Source of the DNA: Echinarachnius parma
Taxonomy: Eukaryota > Echinodermata > Echinoidea > Clypeasteroida > Echinarachniidae
Assembly: GCA_037951105.1 (NCBI GenBank)
Contig: JBAMJV010001325.1
Coordinates: forward strand, 1-64,000
Length of the DNA: 64,000 bases
Reading direction: 5' to 3'
Below, piece by piece: positions 1 through 12,400 of the stretch. The position numbers were made by a program, and so were the translations under genes. The notes under the pieces are model-generated. The model saw only the letters and a list, made by a program, of their open reading frames with translations. It ran no database searches and was not told where the DNA came from. How positions within the stretch are numbered: position 1 is the stretch's first letter; the number at the start of each line of letters is the position of its first letter.

Positions 1-1326
1 CATACTGAGAAATCACATTCAATTTATAACATCTCCTTACTTAAGAAGTAAATCACTTGTTAATTAATGTTTTGTGTAAACAGATTTCTAAAATATTATA
101 ACAAGTCTTCCTTTCATTAATGCTTACAGATTTATTACGTTAAATTTGTTTTTCTTGTTTCTCATTCTTACCCATTTTCAGTCACTCACTTTGTCCCTAA
201 CATTTTCTTCCTCCTCCTCCCCCCCCCCCCCCCTCTCTCTCTCTGTCAAGATTTTGTTTCAGGATTCAATTATTTACATTCATCAACATTGACAAAATAA
301 TAGCTTCACCCGCAAAATTGATTCTATATCATCTGGCCCCAAAGAAAAGGGTCTTTCTATTTTTCTGTTTGTCTTCATTTGCGTTCTTTTGCACTTCCCT
401 AGTAAGTAGTAATAACATTGGGGTAGTTGGGGTAGTTGGGGTGTGTTTATACTGTATACCTAATACAGTATTTTTGTTTTCGCTAAAGGGGGGTGTTTAA
501 CACTCCCCCCCCCCCCCCTTGGGTACCCCCACGTACTGATCAACCTCTTTTTTATTCTCTTTAAAAACGATATCCACCAGAATCATACCAAACAACACTC
601 CTAACAAAATATGACTGAATTGAATAAATAAAATGAACACAAGTAGTTGCTAATTTCAATCTGTTTGCGTCAGATCCTCTTTTAATAATATTCAGAATTT
701 TATTCACAGTTTTACACTGGTAATAGTAATACCTCTCTATATACACTATTTGCACACATCATGACAACTGACTCGATACTGAGACAAAAATTACAGAAAT
801 TACCAACACATAATAGTTTTTGCAATATGCAACGTTTTAGTTGGTCAAAATATTCTACAACGAGAATAAAAGCACATAAAATTATATAATATATATTTAC
901 TATGAATCATTTGTACATACCTACAACATGGACATTTTAAAGCAAACTATTTTCAACAGTCCATCGAAGCATGATCATGGAATATACACAATGTATTCAA
1001 GGTTCTTTTAATAATCCTTTTCAACATAATATAAACATAATTTTGGCAACAATAATATTCTATAATAAATCAGAAAAAAAAATCTACAATTATCTGTCAA
1101 TCAATGATGAAGGTAGTAAATGACATCAAACTATGATTTACTTAGAAGTACTTAACATTTATTTTACAATTTCAAGGTGTTCCAATCAAGTACTTTTAAT
1201 TCACAAGGTGAAATTTGTTTATTTGACTGGCCAATGCAAATATACAGCATTAAATCAATTGCAACTTCTTTTTAATAATATATGACATAGACCGTTACCG
1301 AAAGTGAATACAAAGTAAAACCTTAA

Positions 1327-1843
1327 AGGGCAATGCAACTCAAGAATAGAGTTTATCCTACTTGATATATCGTAATATGCCTTTTTATTATATATAACAT
1401 AACTCCGACTCAGATTTCTGCTTTGGGAGAAATATGTGAAAACTCTATCGGGTTTACCACTATTCATGCGAACACTGGAGGCCGCCATTATTAGGTGTGT
1501 GCGGACTTATGGTCAGTGATATGCACTAATGCATTTCAATAGCTTCTATAGAAACCATTGTCTGAATACTTGTATATGCTTTGACGAGTCTGTAAATCAG
1601 TGAAAAGCTTTTTGTTCGGCCCGTAGCACACTCGTCATAGTTTGCAAAGCATGTCGGGCAATTACAAGAACATGGCCGCTCCCATCACCTTTTGCCGCCG
1701 TAAGAATTAGTAAAATGTGGGTATGTTCACGTAAGGATTTCATGGGATCCAGGAGGCCAAAATTGCCAAGTTATGTATCAAATAAAATGTCTGTTCACCC
1801 TCTAAACGATAATAATAGCCGAAAGCCATAGTTTCATTGCCCT
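1327..1843. mobile_element. TTAA-flanked miniature inverted-repeat element, family AGGGCAATG
   Basis: Terminal inverted repeats AGGGCAATG...CATTGCCCT are each flanked by TTAA (1323-1326 and 1844-1847), the target duplication typical of piggyBac-type elements. There is no coding capacity. A second, partial copy in opposite orientation lies in FHAD1 intron 22 (about 7215-7461). Confidence 0.7.
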
Positions 1844-1937
1844 TTAAATGTCCTCTCTCATTTCATTGCCAAGTAATTGCAACTAGCAAATGAGTACAAT
1901 TTACATGTAACTTAAAAACAATAGTAGTGCATGATAT

Positions 1938-2115
1938 CAGTGGCGTAGCGTGGTCGGACTGATTGGGGGAGCACGAAAATTATTGGGGGGGCACACCTTA
2001 TGTATTTCTTTGTTTTTTCAAAAAATGGCCCCTTATGTTTTCTATTGTTTTTTCGAAATTATTGGGGGGGCACGTGCCCCCCCCCCCCCCCCCCCCCCCC
2101 GTAGCTACGCCACTG
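1938..2115. mobile_element. hAT-type miniature element with 8-bp target duplication
   Basis: Ends CAGTGGCGTAGC and GCTACGCCACTG are perfect 12-bp inverted repeats. Directly outside both ends lies CATGATAT (1930-1937 and 2116-2123), an exact 8-bp target-site duplication, which is diagnostic of the hAT superfamily. The interior is a G-rich repeat and a poly-C run of about 25. Confidence 0.8.
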
Positions 2116-3445
2116 CATGATATAATTTGAAGTATTATTCAAAATAATACTTTTTGAAGTAAATACATGTACTTTGTTCATCACAATAATTTAATTTTGA
2201 CATAATGAGGTAATAGTAATTCAAACTTTCCAGTAAATAATGCGTCTAGAACTTACTCACTTTAATATATTCAGACCACAGAAATGGAAAAAGTCAAAGA
2301 CAGAATTTGAGTATAATATACTTTCAAACAATTATCATACACATGAATAGGTTCTTGCATATGGCCAATTATGTTACAGAATTATTTCAGCCAATCACAT
2401 CCAAGAATTATACTGCCACATGTAGAAGGAAAGTGCATTAAAATACTCTTTACAACTCATTTTTTTTGTGTGGAAAATGTAGGTAGAAAGACCAATTATC
2501 AAATAGAAACCAGTTGGTATGGAAATTAACCTGCAAAAACCTGAGATTCAAATAAAGCAGCGATTACGGTACAATGCAAACTAGCACATTTATGCAGCTC
2601 AGTGAATTATATCAACTTGATCATATTTTGCATGAAATGTACAGCTTTACTTGCAATGGAATAAGTAATTTTACAATAGAACATGACAAAAAGAAGTTGC
2701 TAACAAATATTACTTGAATAATCTTTCCCAAGAATTGTATTCATTAAATGATATTTCTAGTTATAATTTTGTATCCCAATAAATTGTCAAACAAACTTGA
2801 CAAACTAATGTTAAAGTAATCAAACCAAATCTTATTATGATAACCACAGCAAGTCTTTTCATGAACAGCTGTAACTTGTTGCTTACTGGAAATTAGCGTG
2901 CTATAGAATCACAATTTAAGTCAACTTTTGTCTTTACATTGAGAAGTGATATTCTCTCTCAAAAGATCACATAACTGATATCGTCCAAAGTGATCCAATT
3001 GAAGTAAACTGCAAGCACATTATCCCAGACAAATGCATATTACTGCAAATTATCCCCTAAAAATGCCACTTATTGAAGATGTATATTAGTAATTTGTAAT
3101 TGGTTAACAAATGCACAATAATTTGTAGATAATTGCAGCTTGCCAACACCATTTTCAGATTTACACAGTATATTGGAGACAATTGCAGATATATCCACAA
3201 TACATGACAGGCAATTGTAGATATATCATCAATATATCACAGAAAACAATTAATCATAGACAATTAAAGTGATATCAAATAAACGTTTGAGTCTGTCGAA
3301 ACCTTGCTGGCTGAGCTTTTCATCATCACGAGTAGAATTTCCATGACAATGGATGATGATCCTGCAGTACGTACTCTCAGTAGTACAGCACGTCATCCAA
3401 TATCCCGGCAGTGTCCTTTTGTAGTGTCCCTGTATAGATAATACT

Positions 3446-3457
3446 TCACGACATTGC
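3446..3457 (-). CDS. FHAD1: FHAD1 coding exon 27 (stop), best of two alternatives
   Basis: A strong polypyrimidine tract ends at TTATTAG. In the required phase the exon then reads Ala-Met-Ser and a TGA stop at 3446-3448, giving a 1,426-residue protein close to the family length. An alternative acceptor 28 bp further on (TATACAG) would give the open frame 3250-3429, adding 59 non-helical residues in place of three. The first is preferred because of the better acceptor and total length, but RNA data would decide. Confidence 0.5.
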   Translation of the reverse strand, partial: AMS

Positions 3458-6400
3458 CTAATAATGAGGAAGAACAAAGAAAAAATAATATTAATTTTTC
3501 TTTAAATGAAGAAGCAATTGAATAAAACAAAACATAATCAAAATATTATTTAATATCAAACAAGTATTATAGATGAACTAATTATATTCTTCATCATAAT
3601 CATCATGAACGTCAACATCATTCATCATTCATCATCGTCATCATCACCATCATCATTTTCATTGTCATCATCTTTATAATCATCATCAATCATCATGAAC
3701 ACCACCCCTGTTATCATCATTATTATTAAAACCATTATTATTATCATGGCTATTATATCATTTATTTTACATTACAATGTTAAATTAATTAATAAAATAT
3801 CAACATAATTATCATCATCAAATTAACCGATTGCCTACATGAATCTGGTGAGCCCTGTATTATCTCTACGGGAATCACACAATCAAATAAGAGGTTAACT
3901 TACTGCATTCTCCATGTTGATGAGTCTCGCTGTAGTTTCGCACAACTTCTGGTCTTTGTTATCCAGTTCCTGTGCAAACATGAAAACAAACAAGCAATAA
4001 GCTTGGAAGGTTCCTACAAAAAGCATTATTACACCAAATATACAACATTCACAACTTACAATTAAATCATATCCTGTTTTCATACATGTATCAAACGTTT
4101 TGTCATTAAAGTAGTAGCATATTTTCTTGATAGTCATCTAAAATAACAAATAAAGTAACAATATTTGCCTTACCAAAATAATAATAGAAAAGGTTTTTGA
4201 ATTGTAAAACTTTGACACAAATCATAACATTGATAATGGTGGCTACTTTAGAATCCCTAGCACTGTCTTTAGAAGCTTATGGGGCAATAAGAGAAACAAA
4301 CCTTAATAGCTGAATAAGACATGATTTATAATTCATATTCAAATTAAAAACACACATTTTTACAATATACAATGAACTGGATTATTTACTACATTATGTG
4401 AGGAATTATGTTCACTATTTATTGTTCATTGTTTAATAAATTTGTTGAAAAAGCGGAAATTCAATAAAATAAAATAGAATCCCTTGACATGGAAACCTTC
4501 AAAGACTGCTTTAAATTGAACCACCACCCAAAATTAATATTCTTATAAATGAAAGCAAATTGTTTTGGTAGTCCATTCCACCTACAAGTTCAGAATAATA
4601 GGCTTCCAGATAAAAATTAAATAACATGAAAACTCATCACAATACTAGCGTAAGTTTCCATGGGTCTGCATATGCAGACTACGGCTATTATATAGGATAT
4701 ACATGCCTTCGTGGCTCTGTCTCCAAACGTACGCGTCTATAGAGTTGGCGCACTCGCACACAATTGGCGCATACGGAACCATGAGGCCATTATGGTTCCT
4801 TAAGTGTTGGTGATTAATTATATTTTTACGAATTACACAACCCTTTGCAAAGTGTTGTACATCTATTTCATATCAAACACAGATACCAAAACATATAAGA
4901 CTATGTTGTCCTTTGCATGGTGGTCCCCTTGTAAACTTAGTTTCCCTTGTAAAAAGTAACAACAATTGGTTCAATCTGGATAACTTACAGCCTTGAGTGT
5001 CTCTATTTCATATTCCTTGCGTAAACGTTTCTCCTTCTGAACCTTCTTCTTAGAGTCCTTCTGCAATTGAAAACAAAAAAATACAAACATGACTTTATAT
5101 CTAGCCAAAAGGTAAACGCTTTGCCAAAACATATGTGTTTTCTTCACCATTTGTGACCGGCTATAGCAAAACCCACTTGTCGGTAAAAATAAAAATGTCA
5201 ATTTTATTCCATTACAAAGGCCTCATCACAAGCTTTCATTTGATGCTTTGTTCTAACTAGTTGGTCAATAATTGGCGAAGATATGATTGTTTCAATTTTA
5301 CAATCATAGGTCTTTAAAACACATTGATTGAACTTAAAATGCCCATTTCTTCAAATCATGAATTACCGACAAGTTCTCGGTTTTGCTATAGCTGGTCACA
5401 TTTATAAGCTTTATACATTTTTTTTCTAACAAAAAATAAATTACTGCATGGCAACTTATTGGGATGGTCTATCCTTTTTGGTCAATATTCCAAGCTGAGT
5501 TTGTATTTAAAACAAGAAAAATAACAGAAAATGAAATGTTTCCACCAGTAAAAAAGCCTTTGGGCTAAAAGTTCAATTATGTGCCCTTTTGATGTTGGGC
5601 CACCTTAAATATTATTACAGTAATGTTTCTGTTTGTCTAAACATGTGTGGAACATAGGGGGGGGGGGGGGGGGGGTGTTTCACAAAGATCCTAACTTGAT
5701 CTTAGCATTAAGATGGTCTTAAATATTATGGAAAGCCATTAGTGTCTTGAAACATTTTTATAAAAGTTATGTTGAAATGCATTAAATGTTGATTCAAATC
5801 ATATATATTTTCTAATTATCAAAGAGATTTCATGAATTTTATGTGAAGATTATGAATCTCTTTGATAATTAGAAAATATATATGATTTGAATCAACATTT
5901 TATGCACTTCAACATAACTTTTATAAAACTGTTTCAAGACACTAATGGCTTTCCATAATATTTAAGACCATCTTAGTGCTAAGATCAACTTAGGATCTTT
6001 GTGAAACACCCCCCAGGTACACTCCAGCAGGCTTTGCTGTGTTTGATATATGAATACATTACCAAACATTTTAACATTGGTATCTACCTTAAATAATATA
6101 CAAAATAAATGTTGTTTGTATAGCGCATTATACTTGGTCTCAACGGTTGCTTTGAATTCATATTCATAGCATTTTTAAACACTGGTATCTACCTTAAATA
6201 ATAATACAAAATAAAGGTTGTTTGTATAGCGCATTATATTTGGTCTCAATGATTGCTTTGAATTCATATTCATAGCATTGAAACACTAAAACATGACCAA
6301 ACATTCTAACATTGGTACCTACCTTGGTCGCCTTGATTTCATCTTCGTAGCATTTGTGTTTCGGCCACTGTTGTTTGTTTTTATCATCATTCTCCAAATG

Positions 6401-9400
6401 GAATGTCTGTAAAAAAAAAGATAGAACATTCTGGTCAGTTTTCTTCTTTATTTATTACAAAGTATAATATATTCAAAAAGTTGCATCAAATCAGTAGATC
6501 TCTTTTTACTCTGTAAGTTGATCCTTATTATTTGGGTTTTGCCAGGTTTATTTAGCTTCTTAGTAGCATGAGTATAGAAAATGATTTCAGGGAAGGACCG
6601 GCATCATAAGAGCTTCTAGGTTAACGGTCTGAGTACCGGTCTAACAATCCGACAGTCTCAGGTTTGATTCCCTTGGAAGCCTCATTATAATTCAGTTATT
6701 TGACAAAAAACAATAAAAACAACAACATTAGGGTACAAATTCGACAAAAATAAAGAATTCCAAAGAGCATTCCTCCTAATCAGTTGGACAAAGCTGGATT
6801 CCCACTGGCATAAAAATGGCACTTTATAACGGACTCTGTTATAAGAGGTACCTGATGTAGTGAGGCTATTTCACAGGTCCAGGTTTCTATTATTTTTAAG
6901 CCCTGATGCAATGAGATATCTGATATAACAAGGTAAATTCAATGGGCCCGAGGTGCTCGTTACAACAAGGTTTGACTGTATTACCTTTTTACTCTTGATT
7001 GCACCGTTAAGTCTCCTCTCCTTGTCCAGCTCCTCCCTGGTCCTTCTCAGGGTCTCCCTCAGGTAGTGAGACTCCTCCTGTCGACTCCGAACATCACCCT
7101 GAAAATTAGGAAATAATAAAGATGTCACAACATCGTAACTAGACGTAGTGCACTCAGGGAGTGCATACCTCCGCCAACACTCAAATTTTATAAAAGTAGA
7201 TGCGCATCTACTACAAGTATTCAGACAATGGTTTGAATAGGTGCTATTGAAGTGCATTAATGCATATCATTGACCGAGGTCCGTACAAACCTAATAATGG
7301 CGGCCTCCAGTGTTCGCGTAAATAGTGGTAAAGCCTATAGAGTTTTCACATTTTTCTTCCAAAGCAGAAATCTGAGTCGGAGTAATGTTACATATAATAA
7401 ACAGGAATATTACGATGTATAAAGTAGTATAAACTCTTTTCTTGAGTTGCATTGCCCTTTAATAAGAGTACTTGCAGTATTAGCTAACTTTGCTGGTTGC
7501 ACTGGCATAGATCTGTAAGTGATATCTTTTGCTCGGGAAAGGAGGGGATGATCGGTTCATTATTTGTTTGTTATACAGAATAATTTGTAATACCGCTATT
7601 AAATACTTACAGCAAGATTTTCAACCTGTTCCGCCTTCTCATTGGCCACTCTCTCAGCCAATCGCAGCTTCTCCAGGTCCTTCTCGTAGCCTTTCAAGAG
7701 GGCATCCTTTCGCTCCAGTCTCTGATTCAGGGTGCGAAGCCGGCTGGATATGAGCTCGTGGGCGCTGCTGCGCTCTCCTATGATGCGCTCTTTTTCGTCT
7801 CGCGGGAGGTGGGCGAGTGATTCCTGTCCGGGAATCTCTCCCAAACCGAGAAGGCGAGCTACAGAGGCTGCCATCTCCATGTACTACAAAGAAAGTAAAA
7901 TAAAAATTAACTAGAAAGTCGAAAATTATGCCTCCGCTATGACGCAATTTTCAATATCAAGCCCAAAATAACGTGCACTGAAATTGTGTTTTTTTCATAT
8001 ATATATTTTGAGTTCTGTGACCTTGACCTATGTAAACCCCAAACTTTGATGGCTACATTGGCTCCCAAGAATATTCAGGTACCAAGTTAGATTGAAATCT
8101 GACATTCAGCTCTTGAGATTTCGTCATTACAAGCCATTTTTGCATATATATTGAGTCATGTGACCTTGACCTTTGACCTCATGGCCCCCCAAACCTAATC
8201 CAATCATTGCCACCCGATGTGTGTGTAACTCATTCCAAGTTTGAAATTGATCCGTCAACGGTTCTTGAGATATCGTGAGAAGGATGCTTTTTGCACATAT
8301 ATTGAGTCCTGCGACCTTGACCTTTCACCTCATGAACCCCAAAATCTAATCAGATCATTGTCACCACAATATGTACACTCATACCAAGTTTGAAATTGAT
8401 CCATCAATCGGTTCTAGAGATATCGCGAGAATAAGGCATTTTTGCACATATATTGAGTCCTGTGACCTTGACCTTTGACCTCATGAACCCCAAAATCTAA
8501 TCAGATCATTGTCTCCCCAATATATACACTCATACCAAGTTTGAATTTGATCTGTCAACTGGTTCTGGAGATATCGCGAGAACGAGGCATTTAAAAACAT
8601 ATATTGAGTCATGTGACCTTGACCTTTGACCTCATGAACCCCAACATCTAATCAGATCATTGTCACCCCTATATGTACACTCATACCAAGTTTGAAATTG
8701 ATCCGTCAACCGGTTCTTGAGATATCGCGAGAACGAAAACGGGACGTACGTACGGACTGACGGACGGACGGACAACCCGAAAACATAATGCCTCCGGCCA
8801 CTTCGTTGGCGGAGGCATAAAAATACATTGATTATAATGAATATTATGATAACTACCCTAATGATGATAGAGATGACGATAATAACTTCTACAATGGTGA
8901 TAAAGATAAAGATTATGATGATAATGAAGGCGGTAGTGAAATTGTGACAAATTTAAAGTTGAACTTAGATGATAAATTGTACTAAAAGTAATTGTAAGCC
9001 ATTCGCAGCCTTTGAAAAAAAACACATTCAAAAGCAAACATATTTGAAACTTTAAGAAATAGTATGTCAAGAACACTTAATCATCTTAATAGAAAATAAA
9101 TCTGATTTAAACTAAATTCTATGCTGTAATTTCAAATAAATTTATAAATTTGACATATCAACCAATGGCAGTTCAGTCTTAAAGTTAAAGCTCAACTTAA
9201 AAATCTATGTGAAACACCCCCTGGACTTACAGTGCTCTCGCTCTTGTCCATGGCCTGCTGGATTTCAACCCTGGCGCTCCTCTCGATAGCTGCGTCCGAG
9301 ACCGAAGTCGAGACCTGTCCCCGGGCCTTGGCCACCTCACGTTCCAGAAGTATGTCTGCAGATGGCATGGTGCCAGCCATGGTTGACATCTGGGCCTGTT

Positions 9401-12400
9401 TGGCTCTCATCTCGGCCAGTTCTTTCTTGAGCAGAATAACCTGCTGCAAGGCCTGGTCTTGCGTTGGTACTAGAGGGAACCAGAACATCAAGACATTCTA
9501 ATTTCTTGATCATAGAATTGAATAGTATTTGACATATTAAAGGGACTTAGTAACATTGTCCAAATCCTCAAAATAAAATTTTAATTCTAGCGGTTCCCTT
9601 ATACCTTGTTGTATTCGTATGAACAATAAAATCATGGGACAGGTTTCGGTTTTTCAAATTTCCCTTTCGTTACAAAGATATGTATGATTGAAGTATTCAG
9701 ATAAGAACAAGAGCCCCAGGGGGGCACGACGCTCACCTGAGGTCAATCAATTCACATCTGGCGCATGTTCTCTCTGGCACCCTCAGAAGATATGAAATCA
9801 GTTGAAATCATGCCAAAATCTATAATGTGATGTACTATTTAATCAATAACTTTTGATCCCCTGTACCTAACATTATGATTTACCATAATGTTTGGGTGAA
9901 TCATAAAAAAAGACAGACACACATATAAGACAAAGCTTAACACATTTCATCAGCCACTGACCACTTCAGCATATTAACCCCACTCACATAGGGACCCTAT
10001 GGGGCCATTCTGCGATATGACAACTTGCATTGTCATTTACCGTAAATCTCCGTGTGTACGGCGCACTCGTGTATAAGGCGCACCCCCTACTTTCTAAAAA
10101 AAATAAATTTTGTTTTGGGACACACCATTATAGCACATTTTGTTCCTCTACCCCTAAGGATGATTCCTGTCAAGTTTGGTTGGAATCCAATCATTGGTTC
10201 TTGAGAAGAAGATGAAAATGCATATTTCGTATGGTAGGGCCCCCCAAAAAATGTTACCCCCACAGGGCCCTTATGGGGCCACCCAAAAACATCTTGTGAA
10301 CAACTTTCATTCTTCATCAATAGAGGCATCTACATATGAAATATCAGGTCTGTCATACTTCTGGATCTTGAGAAGAAGATGTTTAAAATTTACATATTTT
10401 TTACACTTGGTGCCCTCCTCCAGGGCCCCCCTGGGGGCCACGCCCACCATTTTAGCAACTTTGGTTCCTCTACCCCTAAAGATGATTCCTGCCATGTTTG
10501 GTTGGAATCTAATCATTGATTCTGGAGAAGAAGATGAAAATGTATATTTCCTATGGTAGGACCCCCCAAAAAACTGTTACGCCCACAGGACCCTTATGGG
10601 GCCACCCACAAAAATCTTGTGAACAACTTTCATTCTTCATCAATAGAGGCATCTAAATATGAAATATCAGGTCTGTCATACTTCTGGATCTTGAGAAGAA
10701 GATATTTAAAATTAACATATTTGTTACACTTGGTGCCCTCCCCCAGGGCCCCCCTGAGGGCCACGCCCACCATTTTAGCAACTTCGATTCCTCTACCCCT
10801 AAGGATGATTCCTGCCATGTTTGGTTGGAATCTAATCATTGGTTCTGGAGAAGAAGATGAAAATGTATATTTCCTATGGTAGGGCCCCAAAAAAAACTGT
10901 TACGCCCACAGGGCCCTTGTGGGGCCACCCACAAAAATCTTGTGAACAACTTTGATTCTTCATCAATAGAGGCATCTACATATGAAATATCAGGTCTGTC
11001 ATACTTCTGGATCTTGAGAAGAAGATGTTTAAAATTTACATATTTTTTACACTTGGTGCCCTCCTCCAGGGCCCCCCTGGGGGCCACGCCCACCATTTTA
11101 GCAACTTTGGTTCCTCTACCCCTAAAGATGATTCCTGCCATGTTTGGTTGGAATCTAATCATTGATTCTGGAGAAGAAGATGAAAATGTATATTTCCTAT
11201 GGTAGGGCCCCCCAAAAAACTGTTACGCCCACAGGGCCCTTATGGGACCACCCACAAAAATCTTGTGAACAACTTTCATTCTTCATCAATAGAGGCATCT
11301 AAATATGAAATATCAGGTCTGTCATACTTCTGGATCTTGAGAAGAAGATGTTTAAAATTTACATATTTTTTACATTTGGTGCCCTCCCCCAGGGCCCCCC
11401 TGGGGGCCACGCCCACCATTTTAGCAACTTTGGTTCCTCTACCCCTAAATATGATTCCTGCCAAGTTTGGTTGGAATCCGATCATTGGTTCTGGAGAAGA
11501 AGATGAAAATGTAAAAAGTTTACGGACGACGGACGACGCACGACGGACGACGCACGACGCACGACGCACGACGGACGACGGACGACGGACGACGGACGAC
11601 GGACAAAAAGCGATCACAATAGCTCACTTGAGCCTTTGGCTCAGGTGAGCTAAAAACTCCGGGCGAGTTTTTCTTCCGTGTACAAAGTGAGTGCAGTGAG
11701 TTTCTGAATATCACTTTGCATTTTCGCTCATTACTTGGCCATATAATGTCCATTTGACTTGAAATTTTCACACAATACCCTGTGGACATATGAGATAACA
11801 ACAATATACATTCCATCAACCATTCATCACTTTTTGCACATGTCAACAAAGTTACTAGATCCCTTTAATAGGGATCATAATAGTTCTTTCTTGAGCAGAA
11901 TAACCTGCTGCAAGGCCTGGTCTTGCGTTGGTACTAGAGGGAACCAGAACATCGAGACATTTTAATTTCTTGATCACAAAATTGAACAGTATTTGACATC
12001 TTAATATGGATCATAATTTGATTTTAAACAGATATCCTTAGATCTAGATGTTGGCTGAATCCTTGAAAGGCAATAAAAGAAGGCCTCATGGTCTTGTGTT
12101 GGCACTGTAGGGAAACGGAACATCATCAAGACATTCTCGAATAAGTCACTTCTTTTGTGTGTGTCTCTCTATACAGGGTGGCCCCAAAAAAACGGAACGG
12201 GGCACTTCCCAAAATATAGTACCAAACTATTTATGTCCATCAGATACGATGTCTTTTCCAATGAAAAACGATACCAAGAACAGTAATTTCGGTCGTGTAG
12301 TTTTTGTTTTAGGACGCTGTGAGTGAGACCATGTCAGGTGCCAATTTTTACCTGGTCAGGGCCAGTAAAACCGCACTCAGTGCCCGTAATACCATGCCCA

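Larger units (their letters stand above)
1..3445. other. Downstream flank / 3' UTR of FHAD1, no further gene recognised
   Basis: AT-rich sequence after the FHAD1 stop (minus strand). It holds poly-C/CT tracts near 218-243 and 502-519, a TTAA-flanked miniature transposon (1327-1843) and a hAT-type one (1938-2115). The rest shows only short frames without protein character. The poly(A) site of FHAD1 is presumably in here, but I cannot place it. Confidence 0.6.
9541..11864. mobile_element. TTAA-flanked miniature element (AGGGACTTAGTAAC family), interrupted by a Helitron-like insertion
   Basis: Begins AGGGACTTAGTAAC and ends GTTACTAGATCCCT, flanked on both sides by TTAA (9537-9540 and 11865-11868). 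Its own arms (9541-9705 and about 11660-11864) match the copies at 39838-40612 and 42527-42881. The middle is occupied by the tandem-monomer element at 9706-11655. Confidence 0.75.

Noticed and set aside
6590-6690. tRNA-like A/B box (GGTTTGATTCC) suggesting a tRNA or tRNA-derived SINE
   Set aside because: The T-arm does not pair, no cloverleaf or anticodon stem could be drawn, and no SINE ends are visible.
7654-7947. Overlapping 97-residue minus frame rich in Arg and Pro
   Set aside because: Shadow frame of GC-rich FHAD1 exon 22.
10030-11850. A set of similar 60-149 residue frames on both strands repeating every 323 bp
   Set aside because: They follow the period of the tandem-monomer element and occur on both strands equally, so they are not a repeat-protein gene.
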